This document shows positions 32,815-45,823 of a stretch of 64,000 nt of DNA, piece by piece. Both the position numbers and the translations under genes were made by a program. The stretch is from Acinetobacter sp. SFB. GTDB taxonomy: Bacteria; Pseudomonadota; Gammaproteobacteria; Pseudomonadales; Moraxellaceae. The stretch covers positions 62,001 to 126,000 of the forward strand of contig NZ_LSZH01000017.1 of the NCBI RefSeq assembly GCF_001647545.1. The letters are read 5' to 3'. Under the pieces are notes generated by a model that was not told the origin of the DNA, ran no database searches, and saw only the letters and a program-made list of their open reading frames with translations. Each line of letters opens with the position of its first letter. The first letter of the stretch is position 1.

Positions 32815-33492
32815 ATGAAATATACATTAACCCGTGCGAATCCGGATGCTGATCAATATCCACTTCAGGAGCGCCAGATCGTTACCGATCCGCTTGAAGA
32901 CGAAGTGAATAAGAATGTATTCATGACTCGTTTAGAGGACGTGATGCATACAGCTGTCAACTGGGGTCGTAAAAACTCTGTCTGGCCTTTTAACTTTGGG
33001 ACATCTTGCTGTTACGTCGAATATGCAACCACTTTAACCGGTGTGCATGACATGTCACGTTTCGGTGCCGAAGTTATTCGTGCTTCACCGCGTCAGGCGG
33101 ATTTAATGATTGTTGCAGGTACGTGCTTCGTGAAGATGGCACCTGTAATTCAGCGTTTATATGAGCAAATGTTAGAACCTAAATGGGTGATTTCAATGGG
33201 TGCTTGTGCAAACTCTGGCGGGATGTACGACATTTATTCAGTTGTACAAGGTGTGGATAAAATCATTCCTGTCGACGTGTATGTCCCAGGTTGCCCGCCG
33301 CGCCCTGAAGCATTATTACAAGCCTTGATGCTGTTACAAGACCAAATTCAATTAGAGCGCCGTCCACTTTCAGCGGTAATTGGTGATGATCTTCAGCCAG
33401 TGTATAAGCCAAAGATGCAGCCAGAACGTGACCGTAAGAATGCTGAACGTATTGCAGTGAAAAACTTACGATCTATGGATGAAATTGAATAA
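32815..33492 (+). CDS. nuoB: NADH-quinone oxidoreductase subunit B
   Basis: NuoB carries iron-sulfur cluster N2, the last one before quinone. The 225-residue protein has the ligands in [21 protein letters not shown] and [15 protein letters not shown]. It starts 6 bases after nuoA. The 88-base gap after it, before nuoCD, is the longest within the operon and contains no obvious terminator. Confidence 0.97.
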   Translation: MKYTLTRANPDADQYPLQERQIVTDPLEDEVNKNVFMTRLEDVMHTAVNWGRKNSVWPFNFGTSCCYVEYATTLTGVHDMSRFGAEVIRASPRQADLMIVAGTCFVKMAPVIQRLYEQMLEPKWVISMGACANSGGMYDIYSVVQGVDKIIPVDVYVPGCPPRPEALLQALMLLQDQIQLERRPLSAVIGDDLQPVYKPKMQPERDRKNAERIAVKNLRSMDEIE

Positions 33493-33580
33493 TTTTAACG
33501 ATGAAATATTGATGCACCCGGTCTGGGTGTAATTGTCGTTAAAGTTGCCTTGAATTTGTATAAAATAGGAAGCCAAGCCA

Positions 33581-35368
33581 ATGGCTGAAACTGACATTGC
33601 TATGCCAGAATCAACGCCTGTTGATTCACGCCCAGCATTTGCAATTGTAGAAGAACTCAAAACCAAGTTTGGTGAGAACTTCTACGTGCAAGCGACTTTT
33701 GAAGATTTTCCAACGGTCTGGGTTGAGCGCGCACGTGTACAAGACGTCTTAATGTTCTTGCGTAAAGTGTCACGTCCATACGTGATGTTGTTCGACTTGT
33801 CGGCGGTAGATGAGCGTTTACGTACGCACCGCGACGGTTTACCTGCCTCAGACTTTACCGTGTTCTATCATTTGTTATCGCTAGAGCGTAACAGTGATAT
33901 TCGTATTAAAGTTGCGTTGAATGAGAGTGATTTAAATCTTCCCACTGCGACCAATATTTGGCCAAATGCCAACTGGTACGAACGTGAAGCATACGATATG
34001 TTCGGCATTAATTTCGAAGGGCATCCAATGCTCCGTCGTATTTTGTTGCCAACGTATTGGGAAGGTCACCCACTGCGCAAAGAATATGCAGCACGTGCTA
34101 CTGAATATACGCCATATATGCAGAACCAGGCGAAACAAGATTTCGAGCAAGAACACTTGCGCTTCGTTCCTGAAGACTGGGGTCTAAAACGCGGTAATGC
34201 CGATGAAGACTTCATGTTCCTGAACTTGGGTCCGAACCACCCATCTGCGCATGGTGCATTCCGTATTATTCTTCAGCTAGACGGCGAAGAAGTCAAAGAC
34301 TGCGTGCCGGACATCGGTTATCACCACCGTGGTGTGGAAAAAATGGCTGAACGTCAAACCTGGCATTCATTCATTCCATATACCGACCGTGTTGACTACT
34401 TGGGTGGTTGTGCGCAAAACATGCCTTATGTGTTAGGTGTGGAACAAATGGCCGGAATCACGGTTCCTGATCGTGCACAATGTATCCGTGTCATGATGTC
34501 TGAATTGTTCCGTATCAATAACCACTTGTTGTATATCGGTACTGCAATTCAAGATGCTGGTGGTATGACGCCGGTATTCTATATGTTCGCCGATCGTCAA
34601 AAAATCTATGACGCAATCGAAGCGATTACCGGTTACCGTATGCATCCCGCTTGGTTCCGTATTGGCGGTACAGCGCACGACCTTCCAAACAACTGGCAAA
34701 AACTCATTCGTGAAATTCTCGAATGGATGCCAAGCCGTATGAACGAATACTACACAGCTGCATTACGCAACTCGGTATTCATGGGTCGTACCCAAGGTGT
34801 TGCGCAATACGATGCAAAATCTGCATTGGCTTGGGGTGTCACGGGTACTGGTCTACGTGCCACAGGTATCGATTTCGATGTTCGTAAATACCGTCCTTAT
34901 AGCGGTTATGAAAACTATGATTTCGAAGTGCCTTTAGAGTACGAAGGCGATGCTTATGCGCGTGTTATGGTTCACTTCCGTGAGATTGAAGAATCATTAA
35001 AAATCGTGAAGCAATGTTTAGACAACATGCCGTCTGGTGCCTATAAAGCGGATCATCCATTGGCTGTTCCACCGCCAAAAGATAAGACCTTGCAAGATAT
35101 TGAAACCTTGATTACGCACTTCTTGAGCGTGTCATGGGGTCCTGTAATGCCTGCTGGTGAAGCATCTGTAATGGCGGAAGTAGTAAAAGGGGCGTCGAAC
35201 TACTACTTGACTTCTGACAAGTCAACCATGAGTTACCGTACCCGTATTCGTACACCAACATTCACGCATTTACAGCAAATGCCTTCTGTGATTAACGGCA
35301 GCTTAATGTCTGACTTGATCATTTATTTAGCGACAATTGACGTCGTAATGGCTGACGTGGATCGCTAG
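33581..35368 (+). CDS. nuoCD: NADH-quinone oxidoreductase fused subunit C/D
   Basis: This 595-residue protein joins the NuoC (about 30-185) and NuoD (about 205-595) subunits of the peripheral arm. The C part shows [20 protein letters not shown] and [20 protein letters not shown]. The D part shows [32 protein letters not shown] and the C-terminal DVVMADVDR, which lines the quinone site. The fusion is normal in Gammaproteobacteria such as E. coli and Pseudomonas. Confidence 0.97.
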   Translation: MAETDIAMPESTPVDSRPAFAIVEELKTKFGENFYVQATFEDFPTVWVERARVQDVLMFLRKVSRPYVMLFDLSAVDERLRTHRDGLPASDFTVFYHLLSLERNSDIRIKVALNESDLNLPTATNIWPNANWYEREAYDMFGINFEGHPMLRRILLPTYWEGHPLRKEYAARATEYTPYMQNQAKQDFEQEHLRFVPEDWGLKRGNADEDFMFLNLGPNHPSAHGAFRIILQLDGEEVKDCVPDIGYHHRGVEKMAERQTWHSFIPYTDRVDYLGGCAQNMPYVLGVEQMAGITVPDRAQCIRVMMSELFRINNHLLYIGTAIQDAGGMTPVFYMFADRQKIYDAIEAITGYRMHPAWFRIGGTAHDLPNNWQKLIREILEWMPSRMNEYYTAALRNSVFMGRTQGVAQYDAKSALAWGVTGTGLRATGIDFDVRKYRPYSGYENYDFEVPLEYEGDAYARVMVHFREIEESLKIVKQCLDNMPSGAYKADHPLAVPPPKDKTLQDIETLITHFLSVSWGPVMPAGEASVMAEVVKGASNYYLTSDKSTMSYRTRIRTPTFTHLQQMPSVINGSLMSDLIIYLATIDVVMADVDR

Positions 35369-35381
35369 GGGTAAACGCATT

Positions 35382-35891
35382 ATGATGATTTTGACTGACA
35401 AAAAACCACGTGTGAATGTTGAAGGGATTTTAACTTCGGAAGAAATCCACGATATCGAACATCACATTCATCACTATCCATACCCACGTGCAGCATGTTT
35501 GGATGCATTGAAATGCGTGCAACGCCGTAATGGTTGGGTAGATGATGCACAAATGAACGCAATTGCGCAGATGCTCTCTATGAGTGTTGCGGACTTGGAA
35601 GGAGTGGCTACGTTTTATAACCGTATCTACCGTCAACCCGTAGGTCGCAACGTGATTTTGCTATGTGATTCAATTGCATGCTTCTTGATGGGTGCTGAAA
35701 CTTTGGCTGAGGCATTCCAACGCGAGCTTGGTATTCAATTCGGTCAAACGACTGCTGATGGTCGTTTCACGATTTTGCCAATCTGCTGCTTGGGGAACTG
35801 TGACAAAGGTCCAACCCTAATGATTAATGAAGATACTCACGGTTTGGTTGAAGTGTCTTCAGTTAAACAGTTATTGGAGAAGTATGTATGA
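35382..35891 (+). CDS. nuoE: NADH-quinone oxidoreductase subunit E
   Basis: NuoE is the thioredoxin-fold subunit with the binuclear cluster N1a. The 169-residue protein shows the ligands in CDSIACFL and [10 protein letters not shown]. Two ATG codons lie together at 35382 and 35385, so the start may be one codon later. It overlaps nuoF by 4 bases. Confidence 0.96.
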   Translation: MMILTDKKPRVNVEGILTSEEIHDIEHHIHHYPYPRAACLDALKCVQRRNGWVDDAQMNAIAQMLSMSVADLEGVATFYNRIYRQPVGRNVILLCDSIACFLMGAETLAEAFQRELGIQFGQTTADGRFTILPICCLGNCDKGPTLMINEDTHGLVEVSSVKQLLEKYV

Positions 35892-37219
35892 ATACTGAAC
35901 CAAAACCGATTTATGGCGATGGTAACCCGGAAACCCATCCACTCACTTGGCGTTTAAGCAAACAAGCCAATGTTCGTAATGCGGATGATTACGAAGCGCT
36001 GGAAGGTTATGCAGGCTTTAAAAAAGCCATTGCCATGAAACCGGCTGAAGTGCTTGATGTGGTTAAGGCTGCAACTGTAAAAGGTCGTGGTGGTGCAGGT
36101 TTCCCGGCAGGGATTAAATGGTCATTGATGGCGCCAAATGATGGCGGTCCACGTTACCTGATCTGTAATGCCGATGAAATGGAACCAGGTACCTTTAAAG
36201 ACCGTTTGTTGATGGAAGATCTTCCACACCAATTGATCGAAGGGATGCTGATTGCTGCTTATACATTAGAAGCAACTCAGGGTTATATCTTCATCCGTGG
36301 TGAATACATCGAAGCTGCGAAGTACTTAAACGAAGCGCTTGAGCAGGTTCGTGCCAAAGGTTACCTAGGTGAAAACATCCTCGGTACTGGCTGGAACTTT
36401 GAGATGCACGTGCATACCGGTGCGGGTCGTTATATCTGCGGTGAAGAAACTGCATTGATTAACTCGCTTGAAGGTCGCCGTGCAAATCCACGTACCAAAC
36501 CGCCATTTCCGCAAGTTGCAGGTGCTTGGGGTCGTCCTACCATTGTCAACAACGTAGAGACCTTTAACAATTTACCGGCAATCCTGCTTCGTGGTCCTGA
36601 ATGGTATGTTGGTTTATCTGAAGGTAAATCGAAAGATCCAGGCACGAAAATTTATGGTGCATCAGGCAAGGTGACATTCCCAGGTTTATGGGAACTTCCT
36701 TTTGGTACTACCGCGCGTGAAGTGATTGAAGATCATGCCGGTGGTATGCGTGATGGTCTTAAGTTAAAAGCATGGCTACCCGGTGGTGCATCGACTGACT
36801 TTTTGGCTGCTGAACACATTGACCTGCCAATGGATGCGGAAAGCATCATGAAAGCAGGCTCACGTTTAGGAACTTGTTTGTTAATGGTGGTGGATGAAAC
36901 CCAGTGTATGGTTTCAGCGACCCGTAACTTAGAAGAATTCTTTGCGCGTGAATCGTGTGGTTTCTGTACCCCATGTCGTGATGGCCTACCTTGGGCAGTG
37001 AAAGCGCTTAAAGCTTTAGAGAATGGCGAAGGTAAGCAGGAAGATATCGAGCACTTACAAGAGTTAACGCGTAAGTTGTGGATTGGTAAGACTTTCTGTG
37101 CGCACGCACCGGGTGCAATGGAGCCGCTTATGGGCGCACTCAAACATTTCCGTAGTGAGTTTGAAGCAAAAGTGACGAATCGTCCTGCTGCTCAAGCTAG
37201 CCACGCAGAACAGGTTTAA
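35888..37219 (+). CDS. nuoF: NADH-quinone oxidoreductase subunit F
   Basis: NuoF takes electrons from NADH onto FMN and passes them to cluster N3. The 443-residue protein has the nucleotide-binding [13 protein letters not shown] (near 70), [13 protein letters not shown], and the N3 ligands in [12 protein letters not shown] and TFCAHAPG. It overlaps nuoE and ends 11 bases before nuoG, so the NADH module NuoEFG is made from adjacent frames. Confidence 0.97.
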   Translation: MNTEPKPIYGDGNPETHPLTWRLSKQANVRNADDYEALEGYAGFKKAIAMKPAEVLDVVKAATVKGRGGAGFPAGIKWSLMAPNDGGPRYLICNADEMEPGTFKDRLLMEDLPHQLIEGMLIAAYTLEATQGYIFIRGEYIEAAKYLNEALEQVRAKGYLGENILGTGWNFEMHVHTGAGRYICGEETALINSLEGRRANPRTKPPFPQVAGAWGRPTIVNNVETFNNLPAILLRGPEWYVGLSEGKSKDPGTKIYGASGKVTFPGLWELPFGTTAREVIEDHAGGMRDGLKLKAWLPGGASTDFLAAEHIDLPMDAESIMKAGSRLGTCLLMVVDETQCMVSATRNLEEFFARESCGFCTPCRDGLPWAVKALKALENGEGKQEDIEHLQELTRKLWIGKTFCAHAPGAMEPLMGALKHFRSEFEAKVTNRPAAQASHAEQV

Positions 37220-37230
37220 GGAATTCGACT

Positions 37231-39915
37231 ATGGCTACAATTCATGTCGATGGAAAAGACTACGAAGTAAATGGCTCGGAAAACTTGCTGCAAGCATGTT
37301 TGTCTTTGGGTCTGGATATTCCATACTTTTGTTGGCATCCATCCTTAGGTTCTGTTGGTTCTTGCCGTCAATGTGCCGTCAAACAATACGCAAATCCTGA
37401 AGATACGCGTGGTCGTTTGGTGATGTCATGTATGACGCCTGCTTCTGACAATTCCTATATTTCAATTGAAGACAAAGAAGCAACGGAATTTCGTGCATCG
37501 ATTGTTGAATTCTTGATGACGAATCACCCGCACGACTGTCCAGTTTGTGAAGAGGGTGGTCACTGTCATTTACAAGATATGACGGTGATGACACAGCACG
37601 ACCGTCGTCGCTACCGTTTCACCAAACGTACGCATTACAACCAGGAGCTAGGCTCATTCATTTCTCATGAAATGAACCGTTGTATCGCATGTTACCGTTG
37701 TGTTCGTTACTACAACGACTACGCAGGCGGGACAGACTTTGGGGTGTATGCAAGCGCTTCTCGTGTTTACTTCGGTCGTCCTGAATCAGGGACGCTAGAA
37801 TCTGAATTCTCGGGTAACCTGACTGAAGTATGCCCAACGGGTGTATTTACCGATAAAACTCACTCAGAACGCTACAACCGTAAATGGGACATGCAGTATG
37901 CACCAAGCGTGTGTCAAGGCTGTTCTTCAGGTTGTAATATATCTCCGGGTGAGCGTTATGGCGAACTTCGTCGTGTTGAAAACCGCTTTAATGGTGACGT
38001 TAACCAATACTTCCTTTGCGATAAAGGTCGTTTCGGAACGGGTTATGTAAATCGTGCAGATCGTCCACGTCAGCCACAGTTCCGTAATGGCGCAAACGTG
38101 ACTACGGTTTCTGTTGATAAAGCACTAGATACCGTGATTGCAAATATTCAAGGCAAAAAAGTTTTGGGTATTGGTTCTCCACGTGCCTCTCTTGAATCTA
38201 ACTTCGCGCTTCGTGAATTGGTCGGTCAAGATAACTATTCAACAGGTCTGTCGCAAAAAGAACAAAATCTGGTTGAACTGGCTGCTTCTATCATGCAAAC
38301 CGAGGGTGTTTATAACCCGACGATGCGTGAAATTGAAAGCTATGATGCGGTGTTGATTTTGGGTGAAGACTTAACTCAAACTGCACCACGTATGGCCTTG
38401 TCTGTTCGCCAGGCGGCGAAAAACAAAGCCAAAGAAATGGCGGCAGAACGTCGTACCCAAGAATGGCTGGCTGAACCGGTACAACGTATTGGTCAAGATG
38501 CGAAATCTCCGATTTACATCCTGGCTGCAACGCAAACCCGTTTAGCTGACGTTGCCACAGGTGAAGTGGTTGCTTCTCCAAACGACATTGCGCGTTTGGG
38601 CTTTGCGGTTGCTGCGGCAGTTGCAGGTGAGAACATCACTGGTTTGGATGATGATGCAAAAGCATTTGCTCAAACCATTGCGGACACCTTAAAAGCTGCG
38701 AAAAAACCACTGATCATTTCAGGTACCAGCTTACAAGATCCTGCAATCCTGGAAGCGGCAGCTCAAGTTGCTCAAAACCTGGGTTCAAATGCAGGTTTGA
38801 CATTGACTGTTCCTGAAGTGAACTCCATGGGCTTGGCAATCTTTGGTGGATTAAGCTTGGAACAAGCATTCGCTCAAGATTACGATGCCATCATCGTGGT
38901 TGAAAACGACCTATACCGTCGTTTACCAACAGCTCAAGTGGATGCGGCATTCGCCAAAGCAGCTGAGGTGATCGTGGTTGATCATTCTGAAACTGCAACT
39001 GTTGCCAAAGCATCGATTGTACTTTCAGCGGCAAGCTTCGCGGAAGGTGATGGTACTGTGGTATCTCAAGAAGGCCGTGCACAACGTTTCTACCAAGTGT
39101 ATGACCCAAGCTATCACAAACCAGAGTATGCGATTAAAGAATCATGGCGCTGGTTGCATGCCCTTGAAACTGGCTTACAAGGTAAGGCAATTTCATGGAC
39201 ATTGCTGGATGACGTGATTGAGTCTGTTGCGAAAAATGTACCTGCACTTGAAGCAATTCGTGATGTGGCACCAGATGCGGGCTACCGTGTACATGGCTTG
39301 AAAATTGCGCGTGAACCACGCCGTTATTCAGGTCGTACTGCCATGCGTGCGCCGTTATCTGTACATGAACCGAAACAGCCGATCGATATCGATTCTGCAT
39401 TAACGTTCTCTATGGAAGGTTATGTCGGAAATCAAACGCCATCTTCACTGATCCCATTTGCATGGTCTGCGGGTTGGAACTCTCCACAAGCTTGGAATAA
39501 ATACCAAGACAACGTGGGTGGTCACTTAAAAGGTGGTGATTCAGGCATTCGTTTATTCGATCGTTTAGTTAAACGTCCTGCACGTACTTTCGTTGCACCA
39601 ACGCCAGTTGTTACTCATCCAGAAAGCTTCCGCTTAGTACCGATGCACCACATTTTCGGTTCTGGTGAGTTCACTGTGAAAACACCTGCTATGGAATCGC
39701 GTATTCCTGAAGCAGTATTTGCCGTGGGTGAGCAAGATGCAGCACGCTTAAATGTTCAAGACGGTCAAAACATTACTGTGAAATCAGGCGAGGCAAGCAT
39801 CAGCCTTCCAGTTCAAGTGATTGAATATTTACCTACAGGTTATATTGGTTATCCAATTGGTCTTGCACCAACGGTTTCACTTGCAGAGCCTGTATCAGTC
39901 GCGGTAGGAGTGTAA
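37231..39915 (+). CDS. nuoG: NADH-quinone oxidoreductase subunit G
   Basis: NuoG is the largest peripheral subunit. The 894-residue protein has an N-terminal ferredoxin domain (C34, C45, C48 region, [17 protein letters not shown]), then [14 protein letters not shown] and [14 protein letters not shown] for N4/N5, and a molybdopterin-type fold with no cofactor. CQGCSSGCN plus FLCDKG (about 227-271) gives the four Cys for the off-pathway cluster N7, present in E. coli and lost in many others. The region after residue 310 is the least conserved part. Confidence 0.96.
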   Translation: MATIHVDGKDYEVNGSENLLQACLSLGLDIPYFCWHPSLGSVGSCRQCAVKQYANPEDTRGRLVMSCMTPASDNSYISIEDKEATEFRASIVEFLMTNHPHDCPVCEEGGHCHLQDMTVMTQHDRRRYRFTKRTHYNQELGSFISHEMNRCIACYRCVRYYNDYAGGTDFGVYASASRVYFGRPESGTLESEFSGNLTEVCPTGVFTDKTHSERYNRKWDMQYAPSVCQGCSSGCNISPGERYGELRRVENRFNGDVNQYFLCDKGRFGTGYVNRADRPRQPQFRNGANVTTVSVDKALDTVIANIQGKKVLGIGSPRASLESNFALRELVGQDNYSTGLSQKEQNLVELAASIMQTEGVYNPTMREIESYDAVLILGEDLTQTAPRMALSVRQAAKNKAKEMAAERRTQEWLAEPVQRIGQDAKSPIYILAATQTRLADVATGEVVASPNDIARLGFAVAAAVAGENITGLDDDAKAFAQTIADTLKAAKKPLIISGTSLQDPAILEAAAQVAQNLGSNAGLTLTVPEVNSMGLAIFGGLSLEQAFAQDYDAIIVVENDLYRRLPTAQVDAAFAKAAEVIVVDHSETATVAKASIVLSAASFAEGDGTVVSQEGRAQRFYQVYDPSYHKPEYAIKESWRWLHALETGLQGKAISWTLLDDVIESVAKNVPALEAIRDVAPDAGYRVHGLKIAREPRRYSGRTAMRAPLSVHEPKQPIDIDSALTFSMEGYVGNQTPSSLIPFAWSAGWNSPQAWNKYQDNVGGHLKGGDSGIRLFDRLVKRPARTFVAPTPVVTHPESFRLVPMHHIFGSGEFTVKTPAMESRIPEAVFAVGEQDAARLNVQDGQNITVKSGEASISLPVQVIEYLPTGYIGYPIGLAPTVSLAEPVSVAVGV

Positions 39916-39918
39916 TTC

Positions 39919-40935
39919 ATGAATCAAGAAATTATACGTCAAACACCGCTTTGGGCTGAGAACTGGCCAATCGCTTACTCTGTAGTTCAGGCGATTGTGA
40001 TCTTGCTTGTGGTGGTGCTTGTCGCTGCGTTGATGTCATTCATTGAACGTCGTTTACTGGCATTATGGCAAGACCGTTACGGTCCAAACCGTGTTGGTCC
40101 TGGGGGGATGTTCCAGATCGTTGCCGACATGCTGAAAATCATGTTTAAGGAAGATTGGACACCTAAGTTTGCGGACAAGCTCACTTTTCGTTTAGCACCA
40201 GCAGTTGCCATGGCAACTGCTGTACTTTCGTTCATGGTGATTCCTGTAAGTCCAACACTGGGTGTTTCAGACATGAGTATCGGGCTATTGTTCTTTATGG
40301 CAATGGCCGGTATTGCAGTCTATGCAGTACTGTTCGGTGGGTGGTCTTCAAATAACAAATATGCGTTATTGGGTGGTCTACGTTCAGCAGCTCAAACCAT
40401 TTCTTATGAAGTGTTCTTGGGTATTTCGCTTATGGGTGTGGTCGCAATTGCGGGTTCATTCAACATGCGTGAGATTGTTGAAGCACAACGTGATGTCTGG
40501 TTCGTTATTCCGCAATTTTTGGGTTTCTTGATCTTTATTGTTGCTGGTGTCGCGGTAACGCATCGTCATCCATTTGACCAACCCGAAGCTGAACAAGAAT
40601 TGGCGGAAGGTTACCATGTCGAATACGGCGGTATGAAATGGGGTATGTTCTTCGTTGCAGAATATGTCAACGTGGTTCTTATTTCAGCACTGATCGTAAC
40701 TTTATTCTTCGGTGGTTGGTTAGCGCCATTCAACCTAGAAATTCCATTTATTCCACCAGTATTCTGGTTCATTATCAAAACAGCATTCTTTGTGATGATG
40801 TTTGTCTTGGCACGTGGTTCGTTAATGCGCCCACGTTATGACCAAGTGATGAACTTTGGTTGGAAGATTTGTTTGCCATTGGCGTTGGTCAACTTGTTGG
40901 TGACTGGTGCTGTGATTCTGATGAATCAGGCCTAG
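39919..40935 (+). CDS. nuoH: NADH-quinone oxidoreductase subunit H
   Basis: NuoH is the membrane subunit that forms much of the quinone chamber. The 338-residue protein has about eight membrane helices, with [23 protein letters not shown] and [31 protein letters not shown] as the conserved cytoplasmic loops rich in Glu. It starts 3 bases after nuoG. Confidence 0.97.
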   Translation: MNQEIIRQTPLWAENWPIAYSVVQAIVILLVVVLVAALMSFIERRLLALWQDRYGPNRVGPGGMFQIVADMLKIMFKEDWTPKFADKLTFRLAPAVAMATAVLSFMVIPVSPTLGVSDMSIGLLFFMAMAGIAVYAVLFGGWSSNNKYALLGGLRSAAQTISYEVFLGISLMGVVAIAGSFNMREIVEAQRDVWFVIPQFLGFLIFIVAGVAVTHRHPFDQPEAEQELAEGYHVEYGGMKWGMFFVAEYVNVVLISALIVTLFFGGWLAPFNLEIPFIPPVFWFIIKTAFFVMMFVLARGSLMRPRYDQVMNFGWKICLPLALVNLLVTGAVILMNQA

Positions 40936-40953
40936 GACAGCAGGGAGTACAAA

Positions 40954-41496
40954 ATGTATAAAATTCTAGCTGGATTCGGGTCAATCGTACGTTCATTGTG
41001 GATGGTTTTCAGCCACGTGACACGTAAACGTGACACCATTTTATATCCAGAAGTACCAGGTGAACAAATTGTTCCGCCGCGTTTCCGTGGTCGTATTGTA
41101 TTGACACGTGACCCAGATGGCGAAGAGCGCTGTGTTGCATGTAACTTATGTGCGGTGGCTTGTCCGGTGGGCTGTATTTCACTACAAAAAGCAGAAAAAG
41201 AAGATGGTCGTTGGTATCCGGAGTTTTTCCGTATCAACTTCTCTCGCTGTATTTTCTGCGGTATGTGTGAAGAAGCATGTCCAACGACTGCAATTCAGAT
41301 GACACCAGATTTCGAATTGGGCGAATATGTTCGTCAAGACTTGGTTTATGAGAAAGAAAACTTGCTCATTTCTGGTCCTGGTAAATATCCTGACTACAAC
41401 TTCTACCGCGTAGCCGGTATGGCTGTAGCAGGTAAAGATAAAGGTCAAGCACAACGCGAAAGCGCGCCTGTTGACGTACGGAGCTTATTACCATGA
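40954..41496 (+). CDS. nuoI: NADH-quinone oxidoreductase subunit I
   Basis: NuoI holds the two tetranuclear clusters N6a and N6b. The 180-residue protein has both ferredoxin motifs, [15 protein letters not shown] and [16 protein letters not shown]. It overlaps nuoJ by 4 bases. Confidence 0.97.
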   Translation: MYKILAGFGSIVRSLWMVFSHVTRKRDTILYPEVPGEQIVPPRFRGRIVLTRDPDGEERCVACNLCAVACPVGCISLQKAEKEDGRWYPEFFRINFSRCIFCGMCEEACPTTAIQMTPDFELGEYVRQDLVYEKENLLISGPGKYPDYNFYRVAGMAVAGKDKGQAQRESAPVDVRSLLP

Positions 41497-42014
41497 TGTG
41501 GCCATTTTATTTGATGGCACTCGTGGCCATTGTTTCTACGCTTCGTGTTGTCACCAACGCGAATCCTGTTCATGCATTGCTTAGCTTGATCGTGTCTCTG
41601 CTTGCAGTTGCAGGGATGTTCATGATTGTGGGTGCACCATTTGCTGGTGCGCTCGAAATTATTGTGTATGCCGGCGCGATCATGGTGTTATTCGTGTTTG
41701 TAGTGATGATGCTGAATCTTGGTCAACATACCGTTGATCAGGAACGTAAGTGGCTCACTTCATCTGCATGGGCATATCCTGCAATGATGAGTTTTTTGAT
41801 GGGCCTTGTGCTTGTCTGGATGCTAGGTTCGGATTACACCACTGCTGGTCCTGTCATGGGCACAGAAGTGATCGGACCTAAAGTTGTTGGTACAGCGCTC
41901 TTTACTCACTACTTACTATTGGTAGAAGTTGCCGCGATGTTATTGCTAGCTGCGTTAGTAGCTGCATTCCATTTGGGTAAACGTGAACCAAGTGCAGAAA
42001 AGGAAAAAGAATAA
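41493..42014 (+). CDS. nuoJ: NADH-quinone oxidoreductase subunit J
   Basis: NuoJ is a five-helix membrane subunit whose third helix shifts during coupling. The 173-residue protein has [28 protein letters not shown], the family core, and ends in a charged tail. Its last base is shared with the nuoK start. Confidence 0.96.
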   Translation: MMWPFYLMALVAIVSTLRVVTNANPVHALLSLIVSLLAVAGMFMIVGAPFAGALEIIVYAGAIMVLFVFVVMMLNLGQHTVDQERKWLTSSAWAYPAMMSFLMGLVLVWMLGSDYTTAGPVMGTEVIGPKVVGTALFTHYLLLVEVAAMLLLAALVAAFHLGKREPSAEKEKE

Positions 42015-42322
42015 TGGGCAACATCCCTTTAGAACATGGTTTGATCGTTGCAACCATTCTTTTTGCACTCGGTTTTTACGGTGTAATGGTGCGACGCAAC
42101 CTATTATTTATGTTAATGAGCCTTGAAGTGATGATGAACGCAGCTGCACTTGCGTTTGTTTTAGCGGGTAGTGCATGGTTACAGCCAGATGGACAAATCA
42201 TGTTCATCCTGATTTTAACCCTTGCTGCTGCAGAGGCGTGTATTGGTCTTGCGATCGTCCTTCAGTTCTACCATCGCTTCCATCATTTGGATGTGGATGC
42301 TGCTAGTGAGATGCGCGGATGA
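42014..42322 (+). CDS. nuoK: NADH-quinone oxidoreductase subunit K
   Basis: NuoK is a three-helix subunit with two membrane glutamates used in proton transfer. The 102-residue protein shows [16 protein letters not shown] and [19 protein letters not shown] with those Glu residues. It overlaps nuoL by 4 bases. Confidence 0.97.
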   Translation: MGNIPLEHGLIVATILFALGFYGVMVRRNLLFMLMSLEVMMNAAALAFVLAGSAWLQPDGQIMFILILTLAAAEACIGLAIVLQFYHRFHHLDVDAASEMRG

Positions 42323-44208
42323 GTTATTTATATTTAACAGTATTATTTCCGCTCATTGGTTTTGTCCTTTTAGCGGCGGGGCGTAACAAGCTTCCTGAAA
42401 ATGTAGCGGCAATTATTGGGGTAGGGTCAGTTGGCCTGTCTGCTTTAGTTGCTTTGATCGCTGGTATGGGCTTTATCGCGAATGGCTCGGTTGCTCAGGT
42501 GCAACATTTGTGGACCTGGTTCAGCGTCGGTGGTTTAGCGCCGGGCATGAGCTTGCATCTAGACGGTCTGTCATTACTGATGATGGGCATGGTGACCGGT
42601 GTGGGTTTCTTGATCCACATCTTTGCATCATGGTATATGCGTGGTGATGAAGACTTCGCGCGTTTCTTCTCTTACTTCAACCTGTTCGTCGCGAGCATGT
42701 TGCTTCTCGTTTTGGGCGATAACCTGGCGTTATTGTTCTTGGGTTGGGAAGGCGTAGGTCTGTGTTCATACTTGCTGATTGGTTATTACTATCAAAAACC
42801 TGAAAATGGTTATGCAGCAATCAAGGCATTTACCGTAACTCGTATCGGTGACGTATTCTTGCTGATTGCATTGTTCTTGCTTTACCAACAATTTGGTACT
42901 TTGCATATTGGAACAATTGTTGCCAATGCACCTCAAGTATTAGCGGGTGACCATTCACTTGCGATCTGGACATCTTTAATGTTGTTCTTGGGTGCTGCCG
43001 GTAAATCTGCTCAAATTCCATTACAAACATGGCTCGCTGATGCGATGGCAGGTCCTACACCTGTTTCTGCATTGATCCATGCTGCAACAATGGTAACCGC
43101 AGGTATTTACCTGTGCTGCCGTATGTTCTCTGTGCTGGAAATGACACCTGAAGTGATGATGTTCATCTCGATTACAGGTGCGGTCACATTGATTGTGGCT
43201 GGTTTTGCTGCATTGGTTCAAACCGACATTAAACGTATTTTGGCTTACTCAACCATGAGTCAGCTCGGTTATATGTTTATGGCAGTCGGTGCTGAAGCGT
43301 ATCAAGCCGGTTTATTCCACATGCTTGCACATGCATTCTTCAAGGCATTATTATTCTTGTCGTCAGGTGCGGTGATTCTGGCTTACCACCATGAACAAAA
43401 CATCTTCAAAATGGGTGGCCTGTTCAAACATAACAAATTCTTGTTTGCCTGCTTCGCGATTGGTGGCGGTGCATTGGCTGCAATTCCATTCTTGACCATC
43501 GGCTTCTTCTCGAAAGATGCAATTCTGGGTGCCGTTTGGGCGCAGGGACAAAGTATTGCTGTTTATAGCAGCTTGTACTGGGTGGGTGTTGCGGGTGCGT
43601 TCTTAACCTCTATTTATACATTCCGTTTAATCTGGGTTGTATTCTTTGGTAAAGAAAACACGCCATATCACCAAATCAAAGGCGCAACTTACTGGGCTCC
43701 GTTGGGTATCTTGGCGGTACTTTCAACTGGTTTGGCTTACTTCTTGAAAGCGCCAGTAGAAGCTATTTTAAACTCTGCAAAAATTCCAGCATTTATTATT
43801 CCCGAAACCCTTGAAGCGGGTGTACACGGTGCTGAATATACAGCAGTCGGTATTGCACTTGCCGGTCTGGTGGTTGGGGTGATCTTGTTTGCCTTTGCTT
43901 ACAAGGCTGTTCAAGCTTTTGCAGAAACTTCATTCGGTACTGGTCTGGTCAATATTTGCCGTAATGCACTTGGTTTTGATGCGTTGTACAACATCGTATT
44001 TGTAAAACCATATTTGTTTATTGCGAAAATTTTAGGTCGTGATCCGATTGATGGTTTGTGGTTGGTGCTTCCTGCCATTGTTAAAGGTGGTCATAGCTTC
44101 ACAAGCTCACGTCAAACAGGTTCATTGCGTGAATACGCATCAAGCATGTCACTCGGTGTAGTGGTATTGCTGATGATCTTGATCGTGATTCAGGTAGTGG
44201 GGAAATAA
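42319..44208 (+). CDS. nuoL: NADH-quinone oxidoreductase subunit L
   Basis: NuoL is the outermost antiporter-like proton pump subunit, with a long lateral helix at its C-terminus. The 629-residue protein shows [64 protein letters not shown] with conserved Lys and His downstream, and the C-terminal amphipathic segment. It is separated from nuoM by one base. Confidence 0.97.
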   Translation: MSYLYLTVLFPLIGFVLLAAGRNKLPENVAAIIGVGSVGLSALVALIAGMGFIANGSVAQVQHLWTWFSVGGLAPGMSLHLDGLSLLMMGMVTGVGFLIHIFASWYMRGDEDFARFFSYFNLFVASMLLLVLGDNLALLFLGWEGVGLCSYLLIGYYYQKPENGYAAIKAFTVTRIGDVFLLIALFLLYQQFGTLHIGTIVANAPQVLAGDHSLAIWTSLMLFLGAAGKSAQIPLQTWLADAMAGPTPVSALIHAATMVTAGIYLCCRMFSVLEMTPEVMMFISITGAVTLIVAGFAALVQTDIKRILAYSTMSQLGYMFMAVGAEAYQAGLFHMLAHAFFKALLFLSSGAVILAYHHEQNIFKMGGLFKHNKFLFACFAIGGGALAAIPFLTIGFFSKDAILGAVWAQGQSIAVYSSLYWVGVAGAFLTSIYTFRLIWVVFFGKENTPYHQIKGATYWAPLGILAVLSTGLAYFLKAPVEAILNSAKIPAFIIPETLEAGVHGAEYTAVGIALAGLVVGVILFAFAYKAVQAFAETSFGTGLVNICRNALGFDALYNIVFVKPYLFIAKILGRDPIDGLWLVLPAIVKGGHSFTSSRQTGSLREYASSMSLGVVVLLMILIVIQVVGK

Positions 44209-44209
44209 G

Positions 44210-45820
44210 ATGGAAATCACAAACAACTGGATTTTACCCGCGCTGATCCTTGTACCGTTCATTGCAGGTTTTATTTGTTGGTTAGTCGACAAGTTCGATG
44301 ACAAATTGCCACGTTACATTGCCTTAATCGGTATGTTGGTAACCTTGGGTTTAACGGTTGTGCTTTGGCAATCGGGCACTTATAGCTATGAATTAGGTGC
44401 TAAAGTTCCGACTTGGGCGGCTGAATTTATGCTGCCTTGGATTCAAACCCTCGGTATTAATATTCACTTGGCGGTGGATGGTCTTTCACTTCTTATGGTG
44501 GGCTTGACTGCATTACTTGGTGTACTTGCGGTTGGATGTTCATGGGGTGAAATTCAAAAGAACGTTGGTTTCTTCCACTTAAACCTTTTATGGTCTTTGG
44601 GTGGGGTAATCGGTGTATTCATCGCGATTGACCTGTTCCTGTTCTTCTTCTTCTGGGAGATGATGCTTGTACCAATCTACTTCTTGATTGCGTTATGGGG
44701 TCATAAAGGCGCGGACAACAAATCACGTGTATATGCAGCGACCAAGTTCTTCATCTATACCCAAGTCGCAGGTTTGATCATGCTCATCGGTATCCTAGGC
44801 CTTGTGGTTTATGGTTACATGATGACAGGCATGATCGGATTCGATTACAACTATTTGCTAGGTGTGGCGAATACGCTTGATGCACAGTTACCATCAGTGG
44901 CTTATGCCTTGATGCTGTGTATGTTCATTGGTTTCGCTGTAAAACTTCCAGTGTTCCCATTGCACGGCTGGTTACCTGATGCGCATGCTCAAGCACCGAC
45001 CGCAGGTTCTGTCGACTTGGCTGGTATCTTGATTAAGACAGCGGCATACGGTTTACTGCGTTTCGTTATTCCATTCTTCCCGGCGGCTTCTGCACAGTTT
45101 GCAGACATCGCAATCATCTTCGGTTTACTGGGTGTGTTCTACGGCGCCTGGTGTGCTTTCCAGCAAACCGATATGAAACGTTTACTTGCTTATACGTCTA
45201 TTTCGCATATGGGCTTTGTACTCCTTGCGATCTATGCAGGTAACATTTTGACCTTCCAGGGTCTGATGATCATGATGCTGGCACATGGTATTTCATCTGC
45301 GGCATTGTTCATTATGTGTGGTCAGGTATATGAGCGTTTACATACTCGTGACTTGCGTAAAATGGGCGGTATCCGCGGTCAGTTCCAATACCTGCCATTT
45401 TTCTTGATGTTCTTTGTTGCGGCCCTTGTGGGTATTCCGGGTCTAGGTAACTTTATTGGTGAATTCCTGATTTTGATGGGTTCATTCCAAAAATTCCCAA
45501 CCTTTACCATTTTGGCAGCAATCAGCTTGGTGCTGGCAGGTCTTTATGGCTTAATCCTTATCCACAAAGCAATGTTTGGTACGCCAAACGAAGAGCAAAA
45601 ACAACATTATACCAACCCGCTGAAAGACTTAAATGCGCGTGAAATTGTTATTCTGTTGGTCTGTGCCGTTGCTTTATTATGGCTTGGTATCTACCCACAA
45701 AGCTTCCTTGATATTTCAAATTCAAGCATGGCGTGGTTAGCAAACAGCTATATCCCAGTTCAAGACGTTGTCGATGCGACTCAACAGGTCGTATCACAGC
45801 AAAATGTGGAGATCCAATAA
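44210..45820 (+). CDS. nuoM: NADH-quinone oxidoreductase subunit M
   Basis: NuoM is the middle antiporter-like pump subunit. The 536-residue protein has FFFWEMMLVPIYFLIALWG with the key membrane Glu, LPVFPLHGWLPDAHAQAPTAGS, and TDMKRLLAYTSISHMGF with conserved Lys. It ends 3 bases before nuoN. Confidence 0.97.
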   Translation: MEITNNWILPALILVPFIAGFICWLVDKFDDKLPRYIALIGMLVTLGLTVVLWQSGTYSYELGAKVPTWAAEFMLPWIQTLGINIHLAVDGLSLLMVGLTALLGVLAVGCSWGEIQKNVGFFHLNLLWSLGGVIGVFIAIDLFLFFFFWEMMLVPIYFLIALWGHKGADNKSRVYAATKFFIYTQVAGLIMLIGILGLVVYGYMMTGMIGFDYNYLLGVANTLDAQLPSVAYALMLCMFIGFAVKLPVFPLHGWLPDAHAQAPTAGSVDLAGILIKTAAYGLLRFVIPFFPAASAQFADIAIIFGLLGVFYGAWCAFQQTDMKRLLAYTSISHMGFVLLAIYAGNILTFQGLMIMMLAHGISSAALFIMCGQVYERLHTRDLRKMGGIRGQFQYLPFFLMFFVAALVGIPGLGNFIGEFLILMGSFQKFPTFTILAAISLVLAGLYGLILIHKAMFGTPNEEQKQHYTNPLKDLNAREIVILLVCAVALLWLGIYPQSFLDISNSSMAWLANSYIPVQDVVDATQQVVSQQNVEIQ

Positions 45821-45823
45821 GCC

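Noticed and set aside
33493..33580. An internal terminator or second promoter in the nuoB-nuoCD gap
   Set aside because: The 88 bases contain no hairpin with T-run and no convincing promoter.
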